From assembly GCA_041391745.1 (NCBI GenBank), contig JAWKNK010000014.1, positions 38,656-102,655 on the forward strand: a DNA stretch of 64,000 nt. Reading direction: 5' to 3'. The position numbers and the translations under genes were made by a program. This DNA comes from JAIXWP01 sp041391745. Its GTDB lineage: Bacteria; Bacteroidota; Bacteroidia; Flavobacteriales_D; Sanyastnellaceae. This document shows positions 56,201 to 64,000 of this stretch, in pieces (position 1 is the stretch's first letter; every line of letters starts with the position of its first letter). Below the pieces are notes generated by a model. That model had not been told where the DNA came from. It was given only the letters and a program-made list of their open reading frames with translations, and did no database searches.

Positions 56201-59054
56201 CTAAGCATCTTGTTTTTTGATTTTAGAGAGTTTGATTCTGTGTCTAATCGACATGGTCGTTCCAATCACCATGATGATACAACCGAGCCACAAGATATTA
56301 ATTTGAGGAAATATCTCTGCAGAGAGAATCAACATATCTTTCACAGTGCTGCTGTGTTGCTGCATAGTTAACTCTAGTCCTTCCTCTGTTTCCTTCAATG
56401 ACAGCAACAGCTTGAACTTCTCATTCTCTACCGGGAAGACCAATGGAGTTCCGTCTTCCATATTAACTGTAGCCAAAATGATACGCTCTGTGTTTTGACC
56501 ATCCGTAATGGTGCCGTACCCTTGCTTCAAGCGCACATTCTTAGGTAAATTCTCGGGAAGCTCATTAATTTGAATCAAACTATCCAATTGGAACGAAACC
56601 GTTTCAGATAATTTAATGGGTTGATTCAACGGAATAATTCCTGAAACAGCTTCAAGATAACCTGTAGTATCACTCTTGATTTCTGTATCCGTGTACTTGA
56701 TGAAAGTGTACATGTCCTTGGATAAACCATGCTTGATGCTTGGCTCACGGCTGGTCATGTCTTTTGCAAAAAGCAATGTAGGCTCAAGCGTAAATAGTTT
56801 TTCTCCAGGAATTCCTGGTTTCCATTCTTGCAAATCTTCAAAATCTGCCTCAGCTGGGGTAACGCCCACCCAAAGCGAATCTTCATTCCAATCTTTCAAG
56901 AAATTGCCAGATGAAATATGAGTTCGAGTAGCTCTAAATGCCATTCCCTGCATGCCCACATAATCTCCCTCTTGATATTCCATCGGAAGTTTTTTCAAAT
57001 AATCAATCGTGCAGTACAATCGATTGCCACTTCTGTATTTGTCTTTGTAGTGAATGAAATATTCACCCATTGGCAATGTGTCGCCTTTATAAATGAGTAG
57101 ATCCTCGAAGTTGTTGAACTCAGCATTTAAATCTGCTACGTTGCCTCTTTTATTTTCAGAAATGAAGAAACTCTGTGAGGTACTAATTACCGCGCCGATA
57201 ATGAGCAAAGCAAAACCAACGTGAGCAACACTTGCTCCTATCAAATCCACCTTGCCTTTGAGCACGCGCCAAGCGTAGTCTGCATTCGCGAAAAATGCAA
57301 AGAATGTGGCGAATACCAAAGCATAAAGTGGTCCAGCGTTCGAATCAAATTGAATATAAAATCCTAAGATCAACGTAAGAACAAAGCTGATCAACAAGCT
57401 CACTCCAATTTTACTAATGAAATATTTGAAGTCCGTTGACTTGTATTTTAAATATTGTCCAATTGCAACAATCAAGAAAAGAATAAATGCCAAAGGAATT
57501 TGAATGCGGTGATAGGCATCAAACCTTTCCTTTTCTGCTGGAGCTGCAAAATTGTGTTCACTTAGGCGCTTTGCCCAACCCCAGTCCGTAGATGCATGTA
57601 CCGATTTAAAGAATCCTTCAAAAGGTGCAAGGAAAATATTTCCAATGTTCACACTTGTCTGAATGGTAACGTGCACTGCACTCAAAGTAAGTACTACTGC
57701 TCCAATAAACATCCAGAATTCACGACTCCATAAGGCTTCCTCTTGTTCTACAGTAACACGATAATACTTTCTATAGCTTGAATATACCATTACCAACGAT
57801 GCAGCGATGAACAACAAAGTCAGTTGTGGCACCCAAGTTCCAGCGCCAGGCATCATCCCTTCCACCATCGGAATTTCTTCGGCCGACGCTACACTATAAA
57901 TTCCAATCACAAACAGCACAGCCATTCCAATCAAGTAATTCCTTCTCCACTTGATTCCAGGATGAATCAAATACGTGCTAAGCGCTGTAAAGAATAATAG
58001 GTAAACCAGAAGTTGCGCAAGAATGCCACTATCCACAAATGAGTGAACGCTGCTATCTCCAAGCACACCACTTCTTGTCAAGAAAGTAGAATATAAAACA
58101 AGGATAAAGGAAGAAATCGTGAGCATCAATGTCGTAAACAAGGATGTCTTCTTCTTTTGATTTACTACCATTAAGTGGGCCGCAGCTACGAGCGTCAACC
58201 ATGGAACAAGTGATGCATTTTCAACTGGATCCCACGCCCAGAATCCTCCGAAGCCTAGGGCTTCATATGCCCAAGCACCTCCCATCAAAATTCCAGTTCC
58301 TAAAATCATAACTCCAAAGAAGGCCCATGGAATAGCAGGCTTCACCCATCCATCTCTATCTCCTTTCCACAAACCAGCGATCGCATATGCAAAAGGAACA
58401 ACTGTTGAAGCAAAGCCAAGGAACAACGTTGGAGGGTGAATGGTCATCCAGTAATTCTGCAACAGCGGATTCAATCCGCGTCCATTGGAGAATACAGGAA
58501 GACTTAAGTAATCAGGATTCATGGTCCAAGGCAATCCAAAATTGGCTAGTGCTTCGCGGTTCAATAAAAACGGATTGCTACCAAATTGGAAATCGCCGAA
58601 ATAAACACCAAGCAGCATAGAAGCGAGGAACACTTCTACAAGCGCTAAGACTGCCATTACCCAAGGCTCCCACGTCTTAGACCATCTAATGAGCAGTACA
58701 CCAAGAATGACATGCCAAAACGTCCAAAGTAAAAAGCTTCCCTCTTGACCTTCCCACATACAGAGAAGACATACTACATGGGCATCTCATTGTTCAAGTG
58801 CTCCCACGTACTTGTATTCGTACAAATGATTAACGAGCATGTAAAGAAGGGTACCTACCACTCCAATTACTGCAACGGTGTGTACATAAAAAGAGATGCG
58901 TGCGCTTTTAATCCACGAACTATCTTGTGTGTTTTTTGTAGCAAAGAAGTATGCTACTGCTGCAAATAATGCTGAGAGCAAAGCTCAGCACTACAAAGAA
59001 ATTGCCGAGCATACCAGGAAAGGTATGCTCACCAATGTAATTAATTTCGTTCAT
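56201..59054 (-). CDS. ccmF: Heme lyase, CcmF/CcsA-type cytochrome c assembly protein, frameshifted N-terminus
   Basis: About 950 aa. The clean frame 56201-58759 starts at 'MWEGQEGSFLLWTFWH'; upstream pieces 'MNEINYIGEHTFPGMLGNFF' (ATG 59054), 'ALFAAVAYFFATKN' and 'MLVNHLYEYKYV' lie in other frames, giving breaks near 58980, 58815 and 58770. The tryptophan-rich heme motif 'GGFWAWDPVENASLVPW' and some 14 membrane helices, plus a large soluble loop (about 56.4-57.2 kb), are typical of CcmF. It joins heme to apocytochrome c outside the membrane. Downstream partner of CcmE in this operon. Confidence 0.92.
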
Positions 59055-59063
59055 AGTAATATC

Positions 59064-59470
59064 TTACTGTTCGGCTGTTTCGAGAGAATGTTTTTGGTCG
59101 TTGTACTTGCTCGGACATTTCATTTGAATGTCGTTGGCGTGAAATATTCCATCATCGCCGTACTGACCAAGTAAGGTTACCTTTTCAGAAAATTGCAATC
59201 CGTCAGGTTTTCCCTTTTCATAATGAAGAAACACTTTTTCTGAGTGTCCTGTACTATCCACCACATTGAATTTGGTGAGGTTTGCATCTTGCATTGGATC
59301 GTATTCAATCGGTTTGTGTCTTATCCACCATTCCTGAGATACGAGCATCTTTACCACCTGCATTTCTTGCTCCTTCGAAAGTTGTATTCGGCACTGTGCC
59401 CATATACACTGATTAGAATTGCAGATACCACTGCAATGTAGAAGGGTAAAACAATATTCGATTTCTTCAT
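59064..59470 (-). pseudogene. ccmE: Cytochrome c maturation heme chaperone CcmE, CxxxY type, frameshifted
   Basis: About 135 aa. N-terminal anchor 'MKKSNIVLPFYIAVVSAILI' (ATG 59470), then 'YGTVPNTTFEGARNAGGKDAR' in a second frame, then the clean OB-fold part 'IEYDPMQDANLTKFNVVDSTG' to 'GIFHANDIQMKCPSKYND'. The heme-binding site, HxxxY in Proteobacteria, reads C-P-S-K-Y here (CxxxY), as in archaeal and Desulfovibrio-type CcmE. It takes heme from the CcmC side and passes it to CcmF. 9 bp from ccmF, 2 bp from ccmD. Confidence 0.85.
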
Positions 59471-59471
59471 T

Positions 59472-59683
59472 TTACTTGCGGTTTTCTAACTTCTTTACCT
59501 TTCTATCTAAAATAATAACATAAGTAATCAAGCCTGTAAGTACTATGGCTGCCACTGCGATGACTACCCTAATTTTTCCACTTGCATAGAAGTACTCTTC
59601 AAAGGTAGATTCTGCGCTTGCAGTGAAGCTTATCATCATCAAGAAAGAAAGTAAAGAGAAGAGTATTTAATATGTTTCTTCAT
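59472..59683 (-). CDS. ccmD: CcmD-family small membrane protein
   Basis: Clean frame 59472-59639 gives 55 aa: 'STFEEYFYASGKIRVVIAVAAIVLTGLITYVIILDRKVKKLENRK', one membrane helix and a basic tail, as in Bacteroidota CcmD. The likely true start is ATG 59683 ('MKKHIKYSSLYFLS', a signal-like leader), which needs one base change near 59640. That ATG overlaps the ccmC stop (ATGA). CcmD helps release heme-loaded CcmE from CcmC. Confidence 0.75.
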
Positions 59684-60738
59684 GCTTTTTTTTGCAATCT
59701 TTTAATTCTATAATTCAAATTGTAGAGCCAATACCTAACAAAATATATCCGGCTACTGCAGGGTGAAAACGGATCTCAAACTACTATCAAAATCATATTT
59801 AGAAAAAGCTGGGTTTCCACTTTTACCGGATGAAGTCCTTCGGCAAAGCGAGGCATCACCATCAATAAAACCACCAACAAAATAAAGGCGAAGATGTTGA
59901 ATATCGCTGCTAGACGCGCACGTTTCTCTTCGTCGTTAACACTATTTCGTAAAATGAAATATGCCAAGTAAACCAAGAACACCACCATTGCTCCATTGAG
60001 CTGAGGATCGGTAGTCCACCATGTACCCCAAGTGAATCGAGCCCATATAGAACCTGTAATCAGTCCGAGAATACAGAATACCAAACCAGTGCCCGCAGCA
60101 CTTGCTGCTTTTGTATCAAAATTTTTCACTACAGAAAAATCAATTGCTTTTGTCAAATCGGCCTCACGACCAGACTTGCTCAATATTTTGATGCTCTGAA
60201 CAAAAGCAATAAACATCAATGCGAACATGGTAAACCACATAGGCACGTGCCACATCAAATTTCTGATACTCTCGAAAATGATAACTTGAAAAGGATATCC
60301 AAAAATTTGGTGCTGGTCATTCTTCACCTTCACCGCACATGGTGATGCCACTTGGTGATTAGGGTCGAAAACAAACGACTTGGAGTCGATGGGCTTTTGG
60401 ATATATACTGTGCCATCCAAAGGGGTATTTGCATAAAATGCAATTTCATCAGAAGGAATCGTGTCTGGCAGAATCACATTTACCGTGCAGTGATTGTTGT
60501 CTGAAACACTTTGCAGTTCAGTACAGAAATAAGTACCTCCGCTAGCTACAAATAATTGCAAACTATCTTTCTGATCTTGAAAGTGAGTATTGTATCCGGT
60601 AAAAGTGAAAGTATTGTTTCCAGGAACGATTTTGTCTACACTTACATCAAGGCCGCCAGGCGAGAGTGGATGCCAAAGAGAAAAAATCACAGTGTATGCT
60701 AAAAGCGCAATACATATGATTTTAAGCCATGTCTTCAT
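59680..60738 (-). CDS. ccmC: CcmC/CcsA-type heme-handling membrane protein, frameshifted at its C-terminus
   Basis: About 350 aa. N-terminal anchor, a periplasmic beta-rich insertion (about residues 30-150), then six or so helices with the tryptophan-rich heme motif 'WGTWWTTDPQLNGAM' and the conserved 'MWHVPMW'. The clean frame ends at 59776, but 'DSSLR', 'HPAVAGYILLGI' and 'WLYNLNYRIKRLQKKA' continue in other frames to a TGA (59682-59680) overlapping ccmD. It presents heme to CcmE. Confidence 0.9.
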
Positions 60739-60760
60739 TCGCTAATTCGTTAACTCTTAT

Positions 60761-61423
60761 TTATTCGCGCCAAAGGTAGGGGAACAACAGCGTGGAAAGA
60801 AGTAATGAAGCCCCATTTAGGATGAATAATACAAGAAGATTTAAACCATTTTCCAACCATGTGAGACCTATCAATGCTCCGGTGGTAAACCGAACAATGG
60901 TAATCAACAATGGAATAATCACTGGGAATCCAAGAATAGCAACCAGCCCAACACCTACACCCGATTTATAAGCTAATCCAGAAACGAATGTCAGTGTCAT
61001 ACCTAGTCCAGAGCTCCCCATTAGAAATCCAAGAAAAAGCTGACCAAAATCAGCCTCTTTAAGCACCTCATCTCCAAAAAAGAGAAGGAAGAAAAATAAA
61101 CTGATCACATTGAGTGCGGCTACTAAAAGTGCATTGTAAAGTGATTTCACAAGTATGACTTGCTTCGGCGAGGCCAAAGTGTACAAATAATATTGAGTGC
61201 CGCCCCCTTCTTGAGCAAAGGTTTTTTGCATAGCATTGAAAGCCGTGAAAAGCCCTGTAATCCATATCAATCCGCCCCAAACGACTTCAGATTCCAGGCG
61301 CTCAAAAGAAAGAAAACAAACAAATACAGTAGCCAAAACATACATAGCAATTCCAGCTATGGCATGCTTTTGTCTAAACTCTAGCAGCAGTTCTTTCTTC
61401 CATAAAGCCTTTACAGGACCCAT
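60761..61423 (-). CDS. ccmB: Heme exporter protein CcmB
   Basis: 220 aa, six membrane helices. 'ALWKKELLLEFRQKHAIAGIAMYVLATVFVC' at the start and 'TLASPKQVILVKSLYNALL' and 'FGQLFLGFLMGSSGLGMTLTFVSGLA' inside match the CcmB permease. Normally pairs with the ATPase CcmA; no ccmA is in this window, so it must be elsewhere if present. First gene of the minus-strand ccm operon, 22 bp from ccmC. Confidence 0.92.
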   Translation of the reverse strand: MGPVKALWKKELLLEFRQKHAIAGIAMYVLATVFVCFLSFERLESEVVWGGLIWITGLFTAFNAMQKTFAQEGGGTQYYLYTLASPKQVILVKSLYNALLVAALNVISLFFFLLFFGDEVLKEADFGQLFLGFLMGSSGLGMTLTFVSGLAYKSGVGVGLVAILGFPVIIPLLITIVRFTTGALIGLTWLENGLNLLVLFILNGASLLLSTLLFPYLWRE

Positions 61424-61427
61424 GGCG

Positions 61428-61435
61428 CGAAGGTA
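61428..61435 (-). promoter_or_regulatory. -7-like box of the ccm operon
   Basis: TACCTTCG (one change from TAnnTTTG) on the minus strand, ending 4 bp before the ccmB ATG; the implied transcript is leaderless or nearly so. Confidence 0.4.
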
Positions 61436-61454
61436 ATATGCTTTTTTCTTTTCT

Positions 61455-61462
61455 TATGTTTG
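61455..61462 (+). promoter_or_regulatory. -7 box of the secreted-protein/sirtuin operon
   Basis: TATGTTTG, a full TAnnTTTG match, 17 bp before ATG 61480. It overlaps the in-frame ATG at 61438-61467 region and so favours the later start. Confidence 0.4.
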
Positions 61463-61479
61463 TAATGTTACATATACCG

Positions 61480-63168
61480 ATGAAGTACTTATTCTTACTC
61501 AGTTTTGCACTTTTCACATCTATTATTCAGTCGTTTAGTCAAACTGAAATCATAGAACCACTAGCCGTTTTTAATGATCCTAGTGGCAAAATCAAAGTTA
61601 CCGCTCGCCCCAACATCATGGATGGTGCTATGGTAGTACCTTATGTTTTTCAAGTCGAGGGTCAAGATTATAACGTTCGTACAAATTATCTTGAGGAAAA
61701 ACTCACTTTAGAAGATGTCAAATCTCAATTGGAAATGCAATTCAGCTTTAACCCAAGCGCGAAAATGCTTTACAGCGATGAGTACAAAGGGTTTTATCTT
61801 ATAGGCATCTCTACCGAAATATATCTGGATGAAGAAACAACACTTTATAATGTTGTAGAGCTTGCCATGACTATTGTAGATGGTGACTTCATAGTTGGCA
61901 TTGACTGCGACTTTGACAATCCTTCTAAAATCAATCCGGGGAATATCAAGAAAATTATTGATGGGCTATCATTTGTTTCATTAAAGGAAATGGATCAAAT
62001 GCTCGGCTATCCACTTTCATTAGAAGCCTTTAAGGAAAGAGCCGAAATTGCCAGAATTTCCGGGGAAGATTCGCAGATACTCTCTTTCCGCTTCAACAAT
62101 CAATTTTCATTCGAGCAATATTTCGATGCCTGGAGAAAAATGAGCACTTATCCGTTCACCCTTGATGATTTTGCGACAGCATTTTTTGAAAAAAACGGGA
62201 AAGATCCGCTTTCAACCATCAAAAAACTTCACCACTTCCCGTTAGATTATACCAACATTGAAGGGCTATTGCCGGGAGTTCGACAAATATTCATGGACAC
62301 GCTGAGTAATCGAATATTTCATTCTGCGGGAACAATTATCGATGTACAACTTACTAATGAAGATTCGAAAACTTTTTCTATTCAATATTTCGACAACTTC
62401 AACTTTGATAATGAAGAAAAACAATCGGCCTCAAATAAAACGAAACTCATCAGCCTGGTTAAAAAGGAAAAGCATTGGGATGTAGTCAGCATTGATTTAC
62501 CTAAACCATTAGAAAGCAATTATGAACTTCAAGGATCTTTTGAGTTCATACAACTCGTTCCAGGTATTGCAACTGTTTATAGTCCCTTAGAAATGAGGTA
62601 TTACATCAAAACTTTGAATAATAACAGTGAGTGGAAAGTCATTTCACAACAGCCAGTCTCTAAAGATGAGTATGTGATGATTATTCCAAATTGTGGTATT
62701 AGCAATGACGGAAATTTCAACCTCAATTATGGAACGATATACTTTCAAAAAAGAAATCAATTAAACCAAGCTTCGTGGGATAAAATTGAAACTTTTTTAG
62801 GTGAAAAAAATCTACTTGGACCAAACGATATAGAGGAAGCTAGAACCTACAATATGCCCTACCCCACTATTGAGGTTTCCAAGAAACAAATTGCGAAAAG
62901 AACTCCGCTGATCAGAACCGTTTACACTGCATGCTCAACCGATGCACGCCTTTATTCCAGCAAACCACTCCAAACAGATTTGAATAACAATGGCAAACCG
63001 GAGTTTACCATTTTATATATCAGCGATGGTCAATTGGTTGAAGTGGCATCCTATGAAGTTTCAGATAATCAACTTATCAAGTTGAATGACGCGAACATTA
63101 AAAAAAGTGCTGAGAAATTGGTTCAATGTCACAACTTAAAGGCTTACTCTCTTTTTATTTCTGAATGA
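61480..63168 (+). CDS. Secreted protein of unknown function
   Basis: 562 aa from ATG 61480 ('MKYLFLLSFALFTSIIQSFSQ'), a clean signal peptide; an in-frame ATG at 61438 adds 14 residues and overlaps the -7 box. No membrane helices, lipobox or sorting domain. Mixed alpha/beta with two similar-looking halves ('FNDPSGKIKVTARPNIMDGAM' near the start and an acidic 'DNFNFDNEEKQS' linker). I do not recognise a family. Its stop overlaps the sirtuin start (ATGA), so they are co-transcribed. Confidence 0.65.
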   Translation: MKYLFLLSFALFTSIIQSFSQTEIIEPLAVFNDPSGKIKVTARPNIMDGAMVVPYVFQVEGQDYNVRTNYLEEKLTLEDVKSQLEMQFSFNPSAKMLYSDEYKGFYLIGISTEIYLDEETTLYNVVELAMTIVDGDFIVGIDCDFDNPSKINPGNIKKIIDGLSFVSLKEMDQMLGYPLSLEAFKERAEIARISGEDSQILSFRFNNQFSFEQYFDAWRKMSTYPFTLDDFATAFFEKNGKDPLSTIKKLHHFPLDYTNIEGLLPGVRQIFMDTLSNRIFHSAGTIIDVQLTNEDSKTFSIQYFDNFNFDNEEKQSASNKTKLISLVKKEKHWDVVSIDLPKPLESNYELQGSFEFIQLVPGIATVYSPLEMRYYIKTLNNNSEWKVISQQPVSKDEYVMIIPNCGISNDGNFNLNYGTIYFQKRNQLNQASWDKIETFLGEKNLLGPNDIEEARTYNMPYPTIEVSKKQIAKRTPLIRTVYTACSTDARLYSSKPLQTDLNNNGKPEFTILYISDGQLVEVASYEVSDNQLIKLNDANIKKSAEKLVQCHNLKAYSLFISE

Positions 63169-63851
63169 AAAAATTAGTAGTTCTTACTGGCGCAGGTATG
63201 AGTGCCGAAAGCGGCATCGCCACCTTTAGAGGAGCCGATGGGTTATGGGAAAATCACCGCATCATTGATGTAGCCTCTCCTGAAGGATGGCATAAAAACC
63301 CTGAATTGGTACTTGAATTTTATAACCAAAGAAGAAAACAAGTCATCGCCTCTGAACCCAACAAAGGTCATCGCATTTTAGCCGAACTGGAATCGGATTT
63401 TGATGTACACATCATTACCCAAAACATAGATGACTTGCATGAACGTGCAGGCAGCTCCAAAATCCTTCACCTTCATGGAGAAATCAGAAAAGTGCGCAGT
63501 ACACTTGACCCTAGTTTGATTTATGAAATGGAAGGATGGGAATTGAAAAAAGGAGATAAGTGTGAAAGAGGCTCGCAACTTCGACCTCACATTGTTTGGT
63601 TTGGTGAAGAAGTGCCAATGATCGAACCGGCAGCCCACATTTGCGCGCAAGCAGATTTGTTTTTAATTGTTGGTACATCGCTACAAGTCTATCCTGCGGC
63701 TGGATTGATTCATTACACTCCACTTGGTATTCCCAAGTATATTGTTGACCCTAGCATTCCTGAAAACGTTGGTTTGGATATTAAAGCCATCTCAAAAGGC
63801 GGTTCCGAAGGACTAACAGAATTGAAAGAGATTTTACTTCGAATGAAGTGA
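63165..63851 (+). CDS. Sirtuin-family NAD-dependent protein deacylase, class III-like, zinc ligands lost
   Basis: 228 aa. 'GAGMSAESGIATFRGADGLWE' (NAD-binding), 'TQNIDDLHERAG' and catalytic His104 in 'HLHGE' are intact. Tyr53 and Arg56 ('FYNQRR') form the YxxR pair that, in SIRT5 and CobB, favours succinyl- and malonyl-lysine. The four zinc-binding cysteines are absent: only Cys133 remains in that stretch ('GDKCERGSQLRPHIVWFGE'). Desuccinylase activity is inferred from YxxR. It likely removes acyl marks from metabolic enzymes in the cytoplasm. Confidence 0.93.
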   Translation: MKKLVVLTGAGMSAESGIATFRGADGLWENHRIIDVASPEGWHKNPELVLEFYNQRRKQVIASEPNKGHRILAELESDFDVHIITQNIDDLHERAGSSKILHLHGEIRKVRSTLDPSLIYEMEGWELKKGDKCERGSQLRPHIVWFGEEVPMIEPAAHICAQADLFLIVGTSLQVYPAAGLIHYTPLGIPKYIVDPSIPENVGLDIKAISKGGSEGLTELKEILLRMK

Positions 63852-64000
63852 TGACGAGAAGATATCTACCTTCCTCCACTTGACCGGAATTGAGCCGTCT
63901 TCTATTTGTTGAACTATATTTTCCACCATCAAGTCGTCGCCATTCGGATCATACTCCGATTTGAGGTTGTGCCCAAATAAGCGTGCCACACCTTGCCACA
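63834..64000 (-). CDS. C-terminal end of an unidentified protein, cut by the window edge
   Basis: Open minus-strand frame from the right edge to a TAA at 63836-63834. Last 54 residues include 'VARLFGHNLKSEYDPNGDDL', 'VQQIEDGSIPVKWRKVDI' and 'FSSSLHSK'. Soluble and acidic/basic mixed; family not recognised. Its end overlaps the sirtuin gene by 18 bp, as other convergent pairs here do. Confidence 0.45.
   Translation of the reverse strand, partial: WQGVARLFGHNLKSEYDPNGDDLMVENIVQQIEDGSIPVKWRKVDIFSSSLHSK

Noticed and set aside
38400..59800. Genomic island of decaying genes or recent horizontal transfer
   Set aside because: No mobile element, tRNA, boundary repeat or composition change; genes are typical of the phylum, and the lesions are single-base indels without nonsense substitutions.

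Overview
The window is a compact, AT-rich stretch of a Bacteroidota chromosome. A Flavobacteriales-type organism (Cryomorphaceae/Schleiferiaceae-like) fits best, but I have not placed it taxonomically. The evidence is a giant PKD-repeat adhesin ending in a type IX secretion (type B) sorting domain, a TPR/PD40/CRD/OmpA protein with the PorE layout, Bacteroidota families such as DUF5723, DUF1573 and PadR-PspC, and upstream -7 boxes of the Bacteroidota form TAnnTTTG. I see no IS element, prophage, CRISPR, tRNA or rRNA. Genes are dense, with many 4-bp or 1-bp overlaps and short convergent 3' overlaps.

Layout. 0-6 kb (minus): a GT87-like membrane protein (partial), lipoprotein MsrA, a small membrane protein, a DUF5723 outer-membrane protein, a polysaccharide pyruvyl transferase and a secreted unknown. 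6-10 kb (minus): DUF1573 protein, S41 C-terminal processing protease, TypA/BipA. 10-19 kb (minus): the adhesin, broken once, then a small unknown, an SGNH hydrolase and the PorE-like OmpA protein. 19-21 kb (plus): SF2 helicase and an SRPBCC protein. 21-26 kb (minus): TamB and a DsbA-like protein. 26-31 kb: arginase, PspC/PadR stress pair (minus), RibD and an EamA transporter. 31-38 kb: M1 peptidase, DUF1579, LytTR regulator, ClpS, M48 lipoprotein, TPR protein, GT4 glycosyltransferase. 38-44 kb: sugar-dehydrogenase-like secreted protein, PagL-like barrel, DUF2807 lipoprotein, thioesterase, dnaA, SRPBCC protein. 44-52 kb (plus): an alpha-glucan locus, GH31 - GlgE - maltokinase - GlgB, that is, glycogen synthesis through maltose-1-phosphate, with no TreS beside it. 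52-56 kb: TPR histidine kinase, LytTR regulator, EamA transporter. 56-61.4 kb (minus): a cytochrome c maturation operon ccmB-ccmC-ccmD-ccmE-ccmF whose CcmE carries a CxxxY motif in place of the usual HxxxY. 61.4-64 kb: secreted unknown, class III-like sirtuin, and the end of an unidentified minus-strand gene.

The most striking oddity is technical. From about 38.4 to 59.8 kb nearly every gene carries one or more single-base frameshifts, clustered in short patches between long clean stretches. Outside that span only the adhesin is broken. Conserved protein sequence resumes in another frame each time, so consensus error is more likely than gene decay. Composite coordinates are given for these genes. 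The most interesting biology is the GlgE locus with a perfect 12-bp inverted repeat in front of it, the CxxxY-type Ccm operon, and a perfect palindrome over the padR promoter. I did not find a clearly undescribed system.
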